Source: Planotetraspora mira (GTDB lineage Bacteria > Actinomycetota > Actinomycetes > Streptosporangiales > Streptosporangiaceae). Taken from it: 64,000 bases of DNA. Shown here in pieces: positions 15,798-24,890 of this stretch. Each line of letters opens with the position of its first letter. Position 1 is the stretch's first letter. The position numbers were made by a program, and so were the translations under genes. The stretch lies in NCBI RefSeq assembly GCF_016863275.1, contig NZ_BOOO01000009.1, positions 62,001 to 126,000 on the forward strand, given 5' to 3'. The notes below the pieces were generated by a model. The model was not told the DNA's origin. It worked only from the letters and a program-made list of their open reading frames with translations, and did no database searches.

Positions 15798-17090
15798 GTG
15801 GCTGTGGTTTCATCGGTGGTGCGGAATCCCAAGAGGCTGGCGGCTGTGCGGGCCACGGGTCTCCTCGACACCGACCCGGAACCTCAGTTCGATCAGTACA
15901 CGCGACTGGCGGCCCTGACCACGAAGGCCCCCCGGGCGTTCGTGTCGATCGTCGACGATCGGCACGCGTTCTGGAAGAGCACCATCGGCTTCGGGGACCT
16001 GGCGGTGGCGGATCGGCAGTACCCCGTACAGGGGACCGCCTGCCAGGTCCTGATCGCGACGAATCAGCCGTTGATCGTCGAGGACGTCGCCCGCGATCCT
16101 CTGATCCGGGACCTGGCCATGGCGGAACGCTGGAGCATGGGCGCCCTGGCCGGTCATCCCGTGCACGGTCCCGGCGGTGAGGTCCTGGGCGGGTTGTGGG
16201 TCATGGACTCGGCGCCCCGGGCCTGGTCGGAAACCGAAGTCCTGGTGCTTTCGACTCTGGCCCAGGCGATATCGGCCGAGATCGCGCTCCGCGACGCACT
16301 GAGCCGCGCGAACCGCCACGTGAGCCTCCTGCAGGCGGCGGGAAAAGTCTCATCGGAGCTCGCGCAGACACTGCAGCGAAGCCTGTTGCCGCCGCTGATT
16401 CCGAAGATGCCGGGCATCGATGCTGCCGCCTCGTTCATTCCGGCCGCAGGCGGCGTGATCGTCACCGGGGATTTCTACGATCTGTTCCCGACGGGGGGCT
16501 CCCGCTGGTGCGCCGTGTTGGGTGACGTCTCCGGCCACGGTGTGTCGGCCGCCCAGATCACCGCACTGGCCAGATACACCATCCGCGCCGACGCGCTCAA
16601 CACGCTCTCGCCGAGCAGAGTCCTGGAACAGCTCAACCAGGCGTTGCTGGCCCAGCGAATCCCCGACGAACGTTTCCTGACGGCGGCGTGCGCCATCCTG
16701 CGGCCGGAGGAGGACGCCTTCACGGGCCTCCTCACGACCGCGGGGCACCCTTCAGTGCTCCTACGGCGGGCCGACGGCTCCGTGGAGTCCCGATGGACGT
16801 CCGGCACCTTGCTGGGTCTGTTCGAGGACGCCGACCTCGGGCAGGACCGCTTCACCCTCCGGCCGGGAGACGCGCTGGTGATGTATTCCGACGGGGTCAC
16901 CGAGGCGCACATTCCGGACGACTGGGACCTGTTCGGAGAAGGACGTCTCATCAAGCTGCTCTCCGAGTCCGCCCATCTGGACGCCGAAGCCCTGGTGAAG
17001 CGGATCAGCGACGCCGCCTTGCACCACAGCCGCGGACACATGATCGACGACATGGCCATCTTGGCGCTTCGCGTCCCGCCGCCCAGCTGA
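15798..17090 (+). CDS. PP2C-type (SpoIIE/RsbU) phosphatase with GAF domain
   Basis: 430 residues. An N-terminal GAF domain (RLAAVRATGLLDTDPEPQFDQYTRLAA to ALRDALSRANR) precedes a PPM phosphatase: SLLPPLIPKMPGIDAAASFIPA, VTGDFYDLF with a metal Asp, GDVSGHGVSAA, then LTTAGHPSVLL, ALVMYSDGVTEA and HMIDDMAILAL. Such proteins dephosphorylate anti-sigma-antagonist proteins in partner-switching stress pathways; no anti-sigma or antagonist gene is adjacent. GTG 15798 is chosen because AGGCGG lies just upstream and homologues begin near RNPKRLAAVRATGLLD. The longer frame from 15492 is not protein-like. Confidence 0.88.
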   Translation: MAVVSSVVRNPKRLAAVRATGLLDTDPEPQFDQYTRLAALTTKAPRAFVSIVDDRHAFWKSTIGFGDLAVADRQYPVQGTACQVLIATNQPLIVEDVARDPLIRDLAMAERWSMGALAGHPVHGPGGEVLGGLWVMDSAPRAWSETEVLVLSTLAQAISAEIALRDALSRANRHVSLLQAAGKVSSELAQTLQRSLLPPLIPKMPGIDAAASFIPAAGGVIVTGDFYDLFPTGGSRWCAVLGDVSGHGVSAAQITALARYTIRADALNTLSPSRVLEQLNQALLAQRIPDERFLTAACAILRPEEDAFTGLLTTAGHPSVLLRRADGSVESRWTSGTLLGLFEDADLGQDRFTLRPGDALVMYSDGVTEAHIPDDWDLFGEGRLIKLLSESAHLDAEALVKRISDAALHHSRGHMIDDMAILALRVPPPS

Positions 17091-17289
17091 CACCCGACCG
17101 ATCTTGCTCAGGCGAGAAGCATCCACGGGCTCGGGATCTCCTCGATCAGGAAAGCGAAGGCGGTTCAGTCCGGCTTGGCAGCGCCGGGACTCTCGCAGTG
17201 GGGACCAGGCCGAAGGGTCCGGTCACAGGTCCTGAGGTCGCCCCGTATCGGACTGGTAACAACATCTCGCCCTTATGTGAACCAATGCG

Positions 17290-17295
17290 TACTGT
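17290..17295 (+). promoter_or_regulatory. -10 box (TACTGT) of a probable leaderless promoter
   Basis: TACTGT lies 8 nt before ATG 17304, which has no ribosome site. Confidence 0.45.
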
Positions 17296-17303
17296 CGCGA
17301 TCC

Positions 17304-17714
17304 ATGAGACCCCCCATTCCCCTCATGTCCCTTGCGGTGCTCCTCGCACTGGCCGGATGTGGCTCTGACGCGACCGCTGAGGACGCGCCCTCCGGTGCGC
17401 CATCCGTTGTGGTGGCGAGCATCGCTTCCGTGACCGGGCTTCCGCCGATGCCGGACGAGGAAACGGAGGCGAAGTACATCAAAGCTCTCGACGTGATCGA
17501 CCCGGAGATCGTGGGCGACCAGGACGAGACCGAGGTCGTGAATCACGGCCGCGACCAATGCGTCTCGGTCAAGGAATGGCCGAAGGAACAGGCGAAGCTC
17601 CTCGAGTTGACGGCCAAGCGCTTCAAGGCGCCCGGTCACTCTGACGGGTTCGGCGCCACGAAGAACAAGCTGATCCTCGCGGCGGTGCGGAAGTACCTCT
17701 GCCCCAAGTACTAG
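17304..17714 (+). CDS. DUF732-like lipoprotein
   Basis: 136 residues. Lipoprotein signal MRPPIPLMSLAVLLALAGC with the lipidated Cys at about residue 19, a low-complexity linker (DATAEDAPSGAPS), then a small helical domain: KYIKALDVIDPEI, GRDQCVSVKEWP, LILAAVRKYLCP. The two Cys and helix spacing resemble DUF732, a secreted actinobacterial domain of unknown function. The start is supported by the TACTGT box and the signal peptide. Its stop overlaps the 3' end of the convergent sigma remnant. Confidence 0.78.
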   Translation: MRPPIPLMSLAVLLALAGCGSDATAEDAPSGAPSVVVASIASVTGLPPMPDEETEAKYIKALDVIDPEIVGDQDETEVVNHGRDQCVSVKEWPKEQAKLLELTAKRFKAPGHSDGFGATKNKLILAAVRKYLCPKY

Positions 17715-18151
17715 CTCCCTATATGCGAAAGCCCTGCTCGGGGGCAGGGCCGTTCGGCCTTGCGGGGCAGAGGGAGGCGCTCGGCGATCGTGGGGGTCGA
17801 TGCCGTCGCCACCGTCTGGTCAGCCAGGACGAGTTCCGCGACGAGGCGGTCCGATCCCGCCTGAGCGTGATCGGAGGGCCTCGTCCGACGAACGCGGCCC
17901 GAGTCGTACAGCCATGGCCGTACGGCTCCACGCGACACGTCGAACCGCGAGCGCTTGCGGAAAGCGGCGAGAAAGGTCTCCGTAGCCAGGTCGTCGGCGA
18001 CGTCCGCGCCGAGACGCCGGGCGATGTAGCGGTGGATCTCAGTGAAGTAGCGGTGGAAGATCTCGGCGAACCGTTCGGGCTCATGCCACGACGACTCGAT
18101 CACCGCGACGTCGGATGGCGGCGCGGCCGCCACGTCGTGGCTCGTATTCAT
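17711..18151 (-). pseudogene. Truncated ECF sigma factor (region 2 only)
   Basis: The start is sound: ATG 18151 with GAGGA 6 nt upstream, and residues 15-80 form a normal sigma region 2 (HEPERFAEIFHRYFTEIHRYIARRLGADVADDLATETFLAAFRKRS then GAVRPWLY). After WLY the expected GIATNL...HRR is missing and the frame runs through unrelated residues; no region 4 helix-turn-helix occurs in any frame down to the stop. The last codons run through the hairpin at 17731-17750, which would not be expected for an intact gene. Likely a deletion relic. Confidence 0.65.
17731..17750. terminator. Hairpin at the convergent 3' ends
   Basis: GCCCTGC-TCGGGG-GCAGGGC, 7-bp stem, between the lipoprotein stop and the decayed end of the sigma remnant. 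Confidence 0.5.
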
Positions 18152-18418
18152 AGGAGTCCTCTGAAGCCGGGGGTCGGTCACCCCGTTCTCATCCGAACCA
18201 CCCGAATCCCTTCACGCAGGCCCGGCGGCGGACGGGAGCGGCTCCCCGAACGCCTGCCCGCGAACCCCGACCAGGTGGCAGAGCCTCCCAGGTCAGCCTG
18301 AGCCGTGCCCTCGACGGGGGTGGGCCGACATAGGGTTTGACGAGCGAACCGGGGGTGACGGGTCTCGTGCCACACCGCCTGCTCACCGGCGCCGATGGAG
18401 CGAGGGGGAATGACGCGG

Positions 18419-19120
18419 ATGGGCTTGGAGGTCGAGAGTCGATCGTCCGATTCGCCGTACATCGAGCGGGTGTGGCGGAGCCGCAGCCACGGCGTCGACC
18501 GGATGACGTCGATCGCGACAGCGCATTGGGATCTGGTCTTCTGGGAGCACCGCGGTCAGGTCAGCGCGTCTGTTCAAGGGCCGGAGTCGGGTGCGGGTCC
18601 CGCCCCCGTCCCCGAAGACACCACGTTCTTCGGGATCAGCTTCTCGCTCGGCACTTCGATGCCACATATCCCGATCAACCAGCTCGTAGACGGTTTCGCC
18701 GAGATTCCCGATGCGACGCACAGATCGTTCTGGCTGAAGGGTTCCGCTTGGCGCCTTCCCGACTACGAAAACGCCGAGGCGTTCGTACAGCGGATGGTGC
18801 GTGAGGATGTTCTGGTCCGCGACCCGATCGTCGCCGCGGTGCTACGTGGCACGTCGCCGGACGTGTCCGAACGCACCATCCAGCGGCGCTGCGTGGCGGC
18901 GACCGGACTCACCCGCGGCGCCATCCGGCAGATCAACCGAGCCAGGCAGGCGGCGGTCCTGATCCAGGAGGGCGTGCCGGTCCACGACGTGATCCACCGG
19001 CTCGGATACTTCGACCAGCCGCACCTGGCGCGGTCGCTGACCCGTTACATCGGGCGGACCGCCACGCAGTTGAGCGATCGGGATCCGTCGGAGCCGCTGT
19101 CGCTTCTGTACAAGACCTGA
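18419..19120 (+). CDS. AraC family transcriptional regulator
   Basis: 233 residues. The C-terminal HTH pair is SERTIQRRCVAATGLTRGAIRQINRARQAAVLIQEGVPVHDVIHRLGYFDQPHLARSLTRYIG; the N-terminal part is a cupin-like sensor beginning SDSPYIERVWRSRSHG, typical of actinobacterial AraC proteins next to reductases or hydrolases. ATG 18419 is preferred since the GGGGGA ribosome site ends 9 nt before it; ATG 18410 and 18395 are alternatives. The alpha/beta hydrolase 92 bp downstream is the likely target. Confidence 0.85.
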   Translation: MGLEVESRSSDSPYIERVWRSRSHGVDRMTSIATAHWDLVFWEHRGQVSASVQGPESGAGPAPVPEDTTFFGISFSLGTSMPHIPINQLVDGFAEIPDATHRSFWLKGSAWRLPDYENAEAFVQRMVREDVLVRDPIVAAVLRGTSPDVSERTIQRRCVAATGLTRGAIRQINRARQAAVLIQEGVPVHDVIHRLGYFDQPHLARSLTRYIGRTATQLSDRDPSEPLSLLYKT

Positions 19121-19211
19121 GCACCCGGTCCCGCCTAGCCTTCCAATCGCACGGAGCACTCGACCGGCTCGCCGCTCCTCGCATATATCGAGACAAACCT
19201 GGAGATCAGCC

Positions 19212-20024
19212 ATGAACACCGTCACCTCCAAGGACGGCACCCTCATCGCCTTCGAACGCCACGGCGAGGGCACGCCCTTGATCCTTGTGGACGGCGCCTC
19301 CTCCTACCGGGCGTTCAACCCGCTCGGAGCCCAGCTCGGCGATCTGCTCGGCGCGTCCCACACGGTCTACGCGTACGACCGCAGGGGTCGCGGAGACAGC
19401 GGTGACACCGCCCCCTTCAGCGTGGAGCGCGAGATCGACGACCTGGCGGCGCTCATCGCCGAGGCGGGCGGAACGGCCCACGTTTGCGGCTTCTCCTCGG
19501 GCGCGGTGCTCGCCCTGGACGCGGCCGCCGCCGGGCTGCCCATCACCCGGCTGGCCGTGTACGAGCCCCCGTTCGTGGTCGACGACAGCCGCCCGGCCGT
19601 ACCCGACGACTACCTGGAGCGCCTCGACGCGCTGCTGGCCGAGGGGCGTCGTGGCGACGCCCTGGAACTGTTCTTCACCACGCCGTGCGCCTTCCCCGCG
19701 GAGATGGTCACCGGAATGAAGGACGCTCCGATCTGGGCCGCGTTGGAAGCGATCGCCCCGACGCTGGCCTACGATGGCCGCTTCATGGCGGACACGATGT
19801 CCGGCCGTCCGCTTCCGCGCGACCGTTGGTCCTCCGTCTCCGTTCCCACGCTCGTGATGTACGGCGGGGCGACCGAGCCCTGGATCGTGAGTGCCGCCCA
19901 CGCGATCTCCGACCTCCTCCCCCAGGCCGATCTGCGCGACCTGCCCGACCAGACGCACTCTGTCACCGCCGAAGCCCTGGCCCCCGCGCTGGCCGCCTTC
20001 CTGGCCGACGGAGACCGCGCCTGA
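19212..20024 (+). CDS. Alpha/beta hydrolase
   Basis: 270 residues, compact fold. Seen: VTSKDGTLIAFERHGEG, YAYDRRGRGDSGD, the elbow GFSSGA (Ser at about residue 95), acid region VMYGGATEPW and His in DQTHSVTAEALAP. No lid large enough to suggest a lipase; the substrate is unknown. A GGAGA ribosome site lies 6 nt before the ATG. It follows the AraC regulator on the same strand, which probably controls it, and ends before a strong Rho-independent terminator. Confidence 0.86.
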   Translation: MNTVTSKDGTLIAFERHGEGTPLILVDGASSYRAFNPLGAQLGDLLGASHTVYAYDRRGRGDSGDTAPFSVEREIDDLAALIAEAGGTAHVCGFSSGAVLALDAAAAGLPITRLAVYEPPFVVDDSRPAVPDDYLERLDALLAEGRRGDALELFFTTPCAFPAEMVTGMKDAPIWAALEAIAPTLAYDGRFMADTMSGRPLPRDRWSSVSVPTLVMYGGATEPWIVSAAHAISDLLPQADLRDLPDQTHSVTAEALAPALAAFLADGDRA

Positions 20025-20117
20025 GCCTGCGGGGCATTCTGAGCACACATCACGACCGAGTCACCCCGTTCCCGACGACAGGCCATCCACCCGCCGTCCA
20101 AACGATCTGGTGAACGA

Positions 20118-20160
20118 GAAGGCCCCTGACGGCGCATCGCCCGTTCAGGGGCCTTCTTTT
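20118..20160 (+). terminator. Rho-independent terminator (copy A of a dispersed repeat)
   Basis: GAAGGCCCCTGA (20118-20129) pairs with TCAGGGGCCTTC (20145-20156), followed by TTTT. The hairpin and its flanks closely match the terminator beside tRNA-Arg at 55071-55109. Confidence 0.85.
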
Positions 20161-20300
20161 CGGGGTTCTCCCCCGCGGGATCAGCGAACGCCCACCCATT
20201 GTTCGCTCAACATTTATGTCCTATTTGCCGAGGTGCCCGAGGCTGCTGTGCGAGTACTGCCCGGCGTCTGCTGCGGCGACCTGCGAAAAGGACATCAACG

Positions 20301-23300
20301 TTGCATAAGAATTGGCGTGCGCCAATCAAATTGATAATCGCGTTCCTGACCGCTGCACCGTTTCTCGTCGCGGTGTCGCCCGCCTCGGCGGACGATCTGG
20401 CTCCCTCCACCGTGAAGATCAACGAGGTCGAGTCCAACGGCGGCACGCCGGGCGACTGGGTCGAACTCGTCAACACCGGCACGACTCCCGTCGACGTGTC
20501 CGGCTGGATCGTCAAGGACAACGACGACTCTCACGCGTACACGGTCGCAGCGGGCACCACGATGGCCGCCGGCGCCTACTTGGCGCTCGACGTCGAAGCG
20601 GCCTTCGGGCTGGGCGGCGCGGACTCCGCCCGCCTCTACCTGGCGGACGGCACCACGCTCGCCGATTCCTACACGTGGACCGCCCACGCGGCGACGACCT
20701 ACGGCCGATGCCCCGACGGCAGCGGCGCGTTCGTGATCACCGCATCCTCCACCAAGGGCGCCCCGAACGACTGTGGCAACCCCTCGGCGGCCGTGAAGAT
20801 CAACGAGGTCGAGTCCAACGGCGGCACGCCAGGCGACTGGGTCGAACTCGTCAACACCGGCACGACTCCCGCCGACGTGTCCGGCTGGATCGTCAAGGAC
20901 AACGACGACACCCACGCCTTCACCATCGCGGCCGGCACGACGGTGGCAGCCAAGGGCTTCCTGGCACTCGACGTCGACCCGGTCTTCGGACTCGGCAGCG
21001 CCGACTCCGCCCGCCTGTACCTGCCCGACGGCACGACGCTGGTCGATTCCTACACATGGACGTCTCACGCGGCGACGACGTATGGCCGGTGCCCCGACGG
21101 CAGCGGTGCGTTCATGACCACAACGTCGTCCACCAAGGGCGCCCCGAACGACTGCGGTGCGCCGTCCTCGGTAGTGAAGATCAACGAGGTCGAGTCCGAC
21201 GGCGGCACGCCGGGGGACTGGGTCGAACTCGTCAACACCGGTACGGCTCCCGTCGACGTGTCCGGCTGGATCGTCAAGGACAACGACGACTCTCACGCGT
21301 TCACGGTCGCGGCGGGCACCACGATGGCCGCCGGCGCGTTCCTGGCGCTCGACGTCGATCCGGTCTTCGGGCTGGGCGGGGCGGACTCCGCCCGCCTGTT
21401 CCTGCCGGACGGCACCACGCTCGCCGATTCCTACAGTTGGACCGCCCACGCGGCGACGACCTATGGCCGGTGCCCCGACGGCAGCGGTGCGTTCGTGACC
21501 ACAACGGCATCGACCAAGGGCGCTGCGAACGCGTGCCCCGGTCAGGTTTCCGCCTCGCCGTGGCCGGGCGGCGCCGCGGTGGCCACCGCCGACGACGCCA
21601 ACGTGTTCGGCACCAACATGAGCGGCCTGGCCTACGAGGCATCCGGCGACGCGACGCACGGGGTGCTCTGGGCGGTGAAGAACGGCCCCGGCACGCTGTA
21701 CCGCCTGGAGTGGGACGGCACCAGGTGGACGCCCGCCACGACCGACGGCTGGAACGCGGGCAAGGCGCTGCACTACCCGGACGGCACCGGCGATCTCGAC
21801 TCCGAGGGCGTGACCCTGACCGGAGCCGGTCCGGCCGGCGGCGTGTTCGTCTCGACCGAACGCAACAACGCCAACAGCGGCGTCAGCCGCCCTGAGGTGC
21901 TGCGCTTCGACCCGGCCGGTACGGCGACCAGCCTCACCGCCACGAAGGAGTGGAACCTCACCGCGGACCTGCCGGCGGTGGCCGCGAACAGCGGCCTGGA
22001 GGCGATCTCCTGGATCCCCGACTCGTTCCTGACCTCGCACGGCTTCCTCGACGAGCACACCGGCGCGGCCTACGACCCGGGCGCCTATCCGGGCCACGGC
22101 GACGGCCTGTTCTTCGTCGGCCTCGAAGCGAACGGGACCATCTACGCCTACGCGCTCGACCAGACCGGCAGCGGATTCACCCGGGTCGCCACGATCGCGA
22201 GCGGGTTCCCCAGCGTGATGGACCTCGAATTCGAGCCCGAGACGAACCACCTCTGGGCGGTCTGCGACGACACCTGCAACGGCCGCACCGCGACCCTCGA
22301 CATCGACGCCGGCGGGAAGTTCGCCGTCACCGACGTGTACGAGCGGCCGGGCACGATGCCCAACCTCAACAACGAGGGCTTCGCGATCGCGCCGCAGTCG
22401 GAGTGCGTGGACGGTCACAAGCCCGTCTTCTGGTCCGACGACAGCAACGACGACGGGCACGCGCTGCGCGGCGGAACGCTCAACTGCACGGTGCTCGACC
22501 TCGACGCGGACGACGACGGCGTCAACGACGACGTGGACGTGACGTTCCCGCCGGGTACCTCGAAGGCGGACGACCCGACCAACGAGACGTTCTCCGACGC
22601 GCTCGCCGGCGGCACCACGTCGGGCAAGATCCTCGGCCGCGGCGGCCGCACGCTCACCATCTCCGACGTGCGCGACCCCGCGGGCGTACGGGTGAAGGCC
22701 GGCGCAGGCTCCTCCGCGGCGCGGTTCCAGTTGGCCGGCAGCGGCGCGACGATCGCGCTGGGACAGGGCTCTTATGAGGTCACCGGCTCGGCGAAGACCA
22801 CGACGATCACGACGGTCGACGGCGAGCAGGCTGTCGTCACGGTGAGCGTGAACGGCACCCCGGTCACGCTGACGATCGCCGAGGGCGGATCGGTCACCTA
22901 CACCGAGGTGTCGGCCAACGGCAAGGTCACCGGGCTCACCGGCATCCAGCAGACCGGGACCGTCGACATCCGCGCGGACGGCGTGCCCGTGACCGCGTGC
23001 GCCGGCATCGCGATCCAGAACGTCGTCGTCGCCACGACCGGCAACAACCAGATCTCCGGTACCGGCGGCAACGACCTGATCCTCGGCCGAGGCGGCAACG
23101 ACACGGTCACCGGCAACGGCGGCAGCGACTGCGTCGTGACGGGCAGCGGCAACGACCAGATCACCACGACCGGCGGCGACGACTGGATCGACGCGGGCGG
23201 CGGCAACAACGTGGTCCGCGCCGGTGGCGGCGCGAACACCGTGACGACCGCCTCAGGCAACGACCAGATCACCACCGGCGACGGCGACGACACGGTCAAC

Positions 23301-23465
23301 GCCAGCGGCGGCAACAACACGGTGACGACCGGCGGCGGCGACGACACCATCGCGACCGTTAGCGGCAACGACACCATCGACTGCGGTGCCGGCTCGGACG
23401 CGGCACAGGCCGGTGGCGGCAACAACACCAACGTCGGCAAGCGGTGCGAGACCTTCAAGGCCTGA
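20301..23465 (+). CDS. Secreted multidomain protein: three lamin-tail domains, propeller-like esterase region, Gly-Asn-Asp repeats
   Basis: 1054 residues. Signal peptide (HKNWRAPIKLIIAFLTAAPF...ASA), then three lamin-tail (LTD) units at residues 39-165, 166-292 and 293-416, each 127 residues (VKINEVESNGGTPGDWVELVNTG ...). Residues about 417-720 form a secreted propeller-like region (GLAYEASGDATHGVLWAVKN, SGLEAISWIPD, GFPSVMDLEFEP, NNEGFAIAP) resembling phytase-like esterases. A DLDADDDGVNDDVD calcium-type loop follows. The last 140 residues are repeats of GGNDxI and GSGNDQI, like RTX/haemolysin-type calcium repeats. TTG 20301 is chosen: AAAGGA lies 8 nt upstream and the signal peptide begins there. 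Probably an extracellular calcium-stabilised nuclease/phosphatase-type adhesin; activity unknown. Confidence 0.82.
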   Translation: MHKNWRAPIKLIIAFLTAAPFLVAVSPASADDLAPSTVKINEVESNGGTPGDWVELVNTGTTPVDVSGWIVKDNDDSHAYTVAAGTTMAAGAYLALDVEAAFGLGGADSARLYLADGTTLADSYTWTAHAATTYGRCPDGSGAFVITASSTKGAPNDCGNPSAAVKINEVESNGGTPGDWVELVNTGTTPADVSGWIVKDNDDTHAFTIAAGTTVAAKGFLALDVDPVFGLGSADSARLYLPDGTTLVDSYTWTSHAATTYGRCPDGSGAFMTTTSSTKGAPNDCGAPSSVVKINEVESDGGTPGDWVELVNTGTAPVDVSGWIVKDNDDSHAFTVAAGTTMAAGAFLALDVDPVFGLGGADSARLFLPDGTTLADSYSWTAHAATTYGRCPDGSGAFVTTTASTKGAANACPGQVSASPWPGGAAVATADDANVFGTNMSGLAYEASGDATHGVLWAVKNGPGTLYRLEWDGTRWTPATTDGWNAGKALHYPDGTGDLDSEGVTLTGAGPAGGVFVSTERNNANSGVSRPEVLRFDPAGTATSLTATKEWNLTADLPAVAANSGLEAISWIPDSFLTSHGFLDEHTGAAYDPGAYPGHGDGLFFVGLEANGTIYAYALDQTGSGFTRVATIASGFPSVMDLEFEPETNHLWAVCDDTCNGRTATLDIDAGGKFAVTDVYERPGTMPNLNNEGFAIAPQSECVDGHKPVFWSDDSNDDGHALRGGTLNCTVLDLDADDDGVNDDVDVTFPPGTSKADDPTNETFSDALAGGTTSGKILGRGGRTLTISDVRDPAGVRVKAGAGSSAARFQLAGSGATIALGQGSYEVTGSAKTTTITTVDGEQAVVTVSVNGTPVTLTIAEGGSVTYTEVSANGKVTGLTGIQQTGTVDIRADGVPVTACAGIAIQNVVVATTGNNQISGTGGNDLILGRGGNDTVTGNGGSDCVVTGSGNDQITTTGGDDWIDAGGGNNVVRAGGGANTVTTASGNDQITTGDGDDTVNASGGNNTVTTGGGDDTIATVSGNDTIDCGAGSDAAQAGGGNNTNVGKRCETFKA
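20415..21540 (+). repeat. Three 381-bp tandem repeats encoding the LTD domains
   Basis: The motif AAGATCAACGAGGTCGAGTC starts at 20415, 20796 and 21177, exactly 381 bp apart, and most bases between copies are identical, including third positions. Confidence 0.9.
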
Positions 23466-23475
23466 CACCGGTCGA

Positions 23476-23520
23476 CTGAAAAAGCAGGGCCGGCCGACGT
23501 GGCCGGCCCTGCTTTTTCAG
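23476..23520. terminator. Bidirectional terminator, perfect 20-bp stem
   Basis: 23476-23495 pairs exactly with 23501-23520 around a GACGT loop; each outer end carries an A or T run (GAAAAAGC / GCTTTTTC). It serves both convergent genes (ends 23465 and 23528). Confidence 0.92.
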
Positions 23521-23527
23521 CAGCGGA

Positions 23528-24865
23528 TCAATCCGTGACGATCAGCAGCCGGTCACTGGGGAGATTGAAGATCCGGGTGCCGCTCCACCTGATGCCGACC
23601 ACGCCGTCACGGGCCTGACTGACGGCCAGGGTTCCGGACGTGGAGTCACCGCGGGACGGCGGCCGGTCCGGCAACCTCATCGAATGCAGCAGCCGCCCGG
23701 TGTGCACGTCCAGCACGAGGAGATCGGTGCGCCCCTCCCGGGGCTGCCCTGTCCGTTCCGGCAGGGGCTGCCGCACGACGTACACCTTGTCATCGACGAT
23801 CACGGGACCGCCGAGGCTGTCGCCCTCGCCGGGCTCGTACGACCACATCGGCCGCCCGTCGCTCAGGCCGTATGCCTGAAGGGGGTCGGACAGGGTCCGG
23901 CCGGCCGTGGCGAACGTCAGCAGCACGCCGCTTCCCGCGTCCACCGTCACATGGTCGTCCGGGATCCGCAGCGTGCGGATCGCGGGCTTCGGACCGGAGA
24001 CGTCGACGACCGCGCCCTGACCGTATTGCTGCCAAAGAGCCGTGGCCAGAGTGTGGTCGTCGGCCGGCTGAAAGTCGTTCAGACCTTGGGGAAGCCGCCA
24101 GCGCTCGGTGCCGCGTCCCGCGTCCAGTGCGATGAGAGAGACGGCGTCGCCACCACACCGCTGGGGTGCCACGAGCACTCCAGGCATCGCGTAGCGGACT
24201 CCGGACCTCCACTCGCATCCCTCGGGGGCCATGGCCGTCCACAGGAGGGTGCCGTCATCCTCCGAGAAGGTGTCCAGCCGGTGCCGATTCGCGGTCACGA
24301 CCCGGCCGCCCGTCACCCGTACGTCGTCGAAGGCCTCCGAGCCGCCGTCGTACGATGCCTCGGCGTGCCAGCGCGGTCGCCCACTGCGAAGATCGATGCC
24401 GACGACCACGCCGTCCGTCCACCACACGGCCACGGCGCCGTCCGCGAAGCTCACCTCGCCCACTTCGGCGCCGTCGCGGCCGTAGCGCCAATAGTCCTTT
24501 CCGGTGCGCAGATCCCGGGCCACCACCCCGTCGCTCGACGGGTCGATCGTGAGGCCCCCAAGGACGCCGTAAGTGGCGGAGGTGGCCCGCATCACCTGGC
24601 TGGGCGCAGACGGCGCCCCGGTCCCCAGCGCCGTCGGGAACGCCCCCTGGGCGCCGCTGATGTGTTCGTGGAATCGCGTCAGGTGCGTCCAGATCTGCCA
24701 GCCGGAGACGGCCAGTGCCAGCGCGGCGACGACGATCAACGGCCCGCGTGCCGCACGCAGGGCACGTCCGGCCCGTCCCCGCACACCCACCGGCCGCTCA
24801 GGCTCCGGCGTCTCCCCGTGGTCCTGTCGAACCCGGCCGTCAACGTGATCCGCTCCCTGCGACAT
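23528..24865 (-). CDS. Membrane-anchored PQQ-like beta-propeller protein
   Basis: 445 residues. A charged cytoplasmic N-terminus (about 35 residues), one membrane helix (LIVVAALALAVSGWQIWTHL), then an extracellular propeller made of repeats with Trp-containing blades (DLRTGKDYWRYG, IDLRSGRPRWHAEA, DDGTLLWTAM, LDAGRGTERWRLP, LSDGRPMWSYEP). PQQ-like repeats without the dehydrogenase active site usually act as scaffolds or sensors. ATG 24865 is preferred over ATG 24871 because TAGAGT ends 8 nt before it. It is the last gene of the cluster that starts with the LAL regulator. Confidence 0.78.
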   Translation of the reverse strand: MSQGADHVDGRVRQDHGETPEPERPVGVRGRAGRALRAARGPLIVVAALALAVSGWQIWTHLTRFHEHISGAQGAFPTALGTGAPSAPSQVMRATSATYGVLGGLTIDPSSDGVVARDLRTGKDYWRYGRDGAEVGEVSFADGAVAVWWTDGVVVGIDLRSGRPRWHAEASYDGGSEAFDDVRVTGGRVVTANRHRLDTFSEDDGTLLWTAMAPEGCEWRSGVRYAMPGVLVAPQRCGGDAVSLIALDAGRGTERWRLPQGLNDFQPADDHTLATALWQQYGQGAVVDVSGPKPAIRTLRIPDDHVTVDAGSGVLLTFATAGRTLSDPLQAYGLSDGRPMWSYEPGEGDSLGGPVIVDDKVYVVRQPLPERTGQPREGRTDLLVLDVHTGRLLHSMRLPDRPPSRGDSTSGTLAVSQARDGVVGIRWSGTRIFNLPSDRLLIVTD

Positions 24866-24873
24866 GACCATGG

Positions 24874-24879
24874 ACTCTA
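24874..24879 (-). promoter_or_regulatory. -10 box (TAGAGT, minus strand) before the propeller gene
   Basis: Reads ACTCTA on the plus strand, 8 nt upstream of ATG 24865, and implies that this gene has its own leaderless transcript. Confidence 0.4.
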
Positions 24880-24890
24880 GGGCCTCGCGA

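Noticed and set aside
20295-22460. Long minus-strand open frame (721 codons)
   Set aside because: Antisense to the LTD repeats; its internal repetition only mirrors the tandem DNA repeats.
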